From Datisca glomerata (lineage: Eukaryota > Streptophyta > Magnoliopsida > Cucurbitales > Datiscaceae), in the NCBI GenBank assembly GCA_003255025.1, contig QANY01008646.1, forward strand, positions 248,001 to 312,000: DNA of 64,000 nucleotides, in the 5' to 3' direction. Position numbers and translations under genes: made by a program. Shown here piece by piece: positions 61,429 to 64,000 of the stretch. Below the pieces are notes generated by a model that saw only the letters and a program-made list of their open reading frames with translations, made no database searches and had not been told where the DNA came from. Numbering within the stretch: position 1 is the stretch's first letter; the number at the start of each line of letters is the position of its first letter.

Positions 61429-64000
61429 ATGTCCAACTTAGACTAAAGTAGGCGTGTACAATCTCTTATCCACAAACCCTCTAGATGACCATAAAAAACT
61501 TTACTGCTCAAAGTCTTCGTGAATGGATCTGACAGGTTGTTGATTGTCGAAATATGTTTAACCACAACGTCTCCACGCTGAATAATTTCTCTAATCAGGT
61601 GATATTTACGTTCTATGTGTTTGGATCTCTTATGGCTACTAGGTTCCTTAGAATTTGCTACAGCCCCATTATTATCACAATAAAGTGTCATGAGCTTGTC
61701 AGCATCTAGAACAACTTCCAGAGTCTTCATGATCTTCCTAAACCATACAGCTTCATTTGCAGCTTCATAAGCTGCCACATATTCAGCTTCCATGGTAGAA
61801 TCAGCAATGCGAGATTGCTTGATACTTCTCTATAAAACTGTTCCACCGTTCAGGATGAACTATGATCCTGAAGTGGACCTCCTGGAATCCCTATCATCTT
61901 GGAAATCAAAATCAGTATACTTCGTCATATTCAAGTCACTACATGAATACATAAGCATGTAATTCTTTGTTCTCGTAAGATACTTAAGGATATGTTTGAC
62001 GGCACTCCAATGCTCAATTCGAGGATTAGATTAGAAACGATTCACCACGCCCACGGCATAGCAAATGTCTGGTCTAGTACAAAGAATCGCATACATGAGA
62101 CTTTTTGTTGTTGAAGCATAAAGAATCTTTCTCATGTTTTTCTCTTCTTGAGAAGTCTTGAGAGACTGCTCCTTGGAGATGCTGACTCCATGTCTAAAAG
62201 AAAGAAATCATTTCTTGGAGTTTTTCATACTGAAGCGATTTAACACCTTAACAATATAAGATGCTTGAGACAATATCAATTGTCTATTCTTCCTATCTCG
62301 AAAGATCTGAATACCTAAGACAAATGTAGCTTCTCTAAGATCATTCATGTCAAATTGCTTTACAAGCCAAATCTTGACATCAGATAATTTTCTACATCAT
62401 TTTCAATGAGAAGAATATCATCTAAGTACAAGACTAGAAAAACCACATTCCTTTTGCGTATCAGCTTATACACACTAGGCTCGTCCACTAACTGTTCAAA
62501 ATCATAGTTCTTAACAGTTTTATCAAATCTATTACTCCCCGACCGTGACGCTTGCTTAAGTCCATAAATGAACTTCTGCAGTTCACAAACTTTGCCCTCT
62601 TGGCCTTTCTCCATGAACTCGTCTGGTTGGGCCATATAAATGCGCTTATCAAGTTTGTTATTCAGAAAAGCATTCTTGACGTCCATTTTCCAAATTTCAT
62701 AATCAAGGGCAACAACAATGGACAAAATAATTTGGGTGGATTCAAGCATGGCTACTCGCGAGAAGGTATCCTCATAGTCTATTCCTTCCTTTTGAGTGTA
62801 GCCATTGGCTACTAGCCTAGCTTTAAATGTCTCTACATTTTCATCTGGACCTCTTTTCTTCTTATAGATCTATTTGCATCCTACATGCTTCACGAGGATC
62901 TACAAGCTTTGAGACTCCATTCGAGTACATCGAATGTATCTCAATGTTCATGGTTTATTGCCATAAGTTTGCTTCAGGACCAGCCATGGCCTCTGAGTGG
63001 GAGACAGGTTCATTAAGGTCCTTATCTGAGACAATTGTCAAAGATTCTCCATAGGACATATACCTCTCAGGTTGTCTCACAACCCTCCCACTACATCAAG
63101 CCTCCATTAGCTCTGGCTCCTGTCGTGGTTCTTCCATTATTGAATCAGAAATAATTTGTGATTGGGGAGTCGGTGTCCTCCCACTCAATAATTCCTCTAG
63201 CATAACTGTGCTTCTCATCTGTACACTTTTAATGTAATCTTCTTCAAGAAAACGAGCATTTGTGCTAACGAATATTTTCTGGTCAGTCGTATGGTAGAAG
63301 ATATATCCATTCATTCCTTTAGGCTATCATACAAACATGTATAATTCTGAATGACTGGACAACATGCCTGTCTTCGGTCTTAGAACATATGTTGGGCACC
63401 CCCATATTTTAAAATGGTTAATAGACGAATTTCATCCATACCATCTTTCATATGGTGTACCAGGCACCGTCTTCGATGGAACTTGATTCAGAATAGATGT
63501 TGTTGTTTCCAAGGCATATTCCCAGAAGGAATCTGAGAGGCATGAGTAACTCATCATAGATCTAACCATATCCATCAGAGTTTGATTCATTCTCTCTGAC
63601 ACACCATTCTGGTGTGACGTACCAGGTGTTGTAAGCTGAGAAATAATACGTTCTTCCTTAAGAAAGTCTTTGAACTCTCCTAGCAAGTACTATCCACCAC
63701 GATCAGATCGTAGTGTTTTGATTTTATTTTTCTAATTGTTTTCAACCAAGGCCTTATACTCTTTGAAATTTTCAAAGGTTTCAGAATTTTGACGCATTAA
63801 ATAAGCATGTCCAAAATGTGAGTAGTCATCAGTGAAGGTTACGAAATATTCATAGCCTCCTCTTGCTTGAATATTCAATGGCCAATATACATCACTATGT
63901 GTGAGTTCAAGGCATTGAATGGCTCTTTCACCTTTTGCTAAAAATTGTATTTTGGTCATTTTACCTTCTATATAGGATTCACATGTGATAGTGATCCCAC
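61429..64000 (-). pseudogene. Copia element C pol (RNase H, RT, integrase), runs off the window
   Basis: Minus strand, from right to left. The integrase core at 63,959-63,432 shows VTFTDDYSHFGHAYLM, then PGTSHQNGVSERMNQTLMDM, then LNQVPSKTVPGTPYERWYG, with the catalytic Asp and Glu regions visible. A linker occupies 63,314-62,800. RT at 62,749-62,360 shows WKMDVKNAFLNNKLDKRIYM, QKFIYGLKQASRS and VLYLDDILLI (a YLDD form of the catalytic motif). The RT C-terminus at 62,330-61,880 is broken. RNase H at 61,793-61,443 shows EAEYVAAYEAANEAVWFRK and CDNNGAVANSKEPSSHKRSK. It is less decayed than copia B but still has stops and frameshifts. Confidence 0.92.

Noticed and set aside
61443..64000. An intact, autonomous copia element at the right end
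   Set aside because: RT and linker regions contain stops and frameshifts, and the 5' half is outside the window.

Overview
The window looks like repeat-rich intergenic DNA from a flowering plant, probably a eudicot. It is AT-rich, its genes have introns, and it is packed with plant-type transposable elements: Ty1/copia, L1-like LINEs, CACTA, hAT, MULE-like elements and decayed endogenous caulimovirid (pararetrovirus) DNA. Almost every element ORF is broken by stops and frameshifts. There is no prokaryotic or organellar gene organisation, and I saw no rRNA or tRNA gene.

Only one host gene is convincingly intact. It is a three-exon gene at 28,447-29,576 (+) for an 86-residue twin-CX9C protein that matches the COX assembly mitochondrial protein 2 (CMC2) family. 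Its 5' part (first coding exon plus about 0.6 kb) is duplicated about 1.34 kb upstream. Minus-strand exons of a gene for an FtsH-like chloroplast protein (FtsHi5 type) lie at 2,491-3,325. They keep their introns but are degenerate and sit beside a CACTA terminus, so they look like a captured gene fragment. A lone exon-like ORF with splice sites lies at 30,613-30,791 (-).

Layout. 1-4,111: array of GATGACGGGG palindromes, captured FtsHi5-like exons and a CACTA right end at 4,111. 4,112-9,912: AT-rich, with a possible solo LTR. 9,913-13,680: decayed LINE with a 1.09-kb hAT-type element inside it. 13,674-14,085: a block repeated at 27,972-28,375. 14,196-14,770: MULE ORF remnant. 16,198-17,543: non-autonomous element full of CTACTTGAA...TTCAAGTAG palindromes. 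18,776-26,985: copia element B (minus strand) with both LTRs, the right one ending in an inverted segment. 27,030-29,576: CMC2 locus. 33,413-35,680: endogenous pararetrovirus RT/RNase H fragment with an hAT insertion. 35,770-36,770: hAT 3' end. 37,130-49,755: copia D, split by a solo LTR (39,424-48,906), which is itself split by a 7.8-kb CACTA element (40,143-47,929) with a perfect 3-bp target duplication. 49,755-50,866: partial copia LTR. 50,868-54,985: second pararetrovirus fragment (movement, coat and protease regions plus a tRNA-Met primer site), with an inverted piece. 55,030-58,990: second LINE. 59,055-60,488: a second palindrome-array element, here carrying a DUF1985-like coding fragment. 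60,490-64,000: LTR and pol of copia C, running off the window.

The clearest layered history is copia D <- solo LTR (5-bp target duplication) <- CACTA (3-bp target duplication). The most unusual structure is the palindrome-array element family at 16.2-17.5 kb and 59.1-60.5 kb: two separate loci share the same terminus and dense arrays of one palindrome, and one of them carries a DUF1985 gene remnant.
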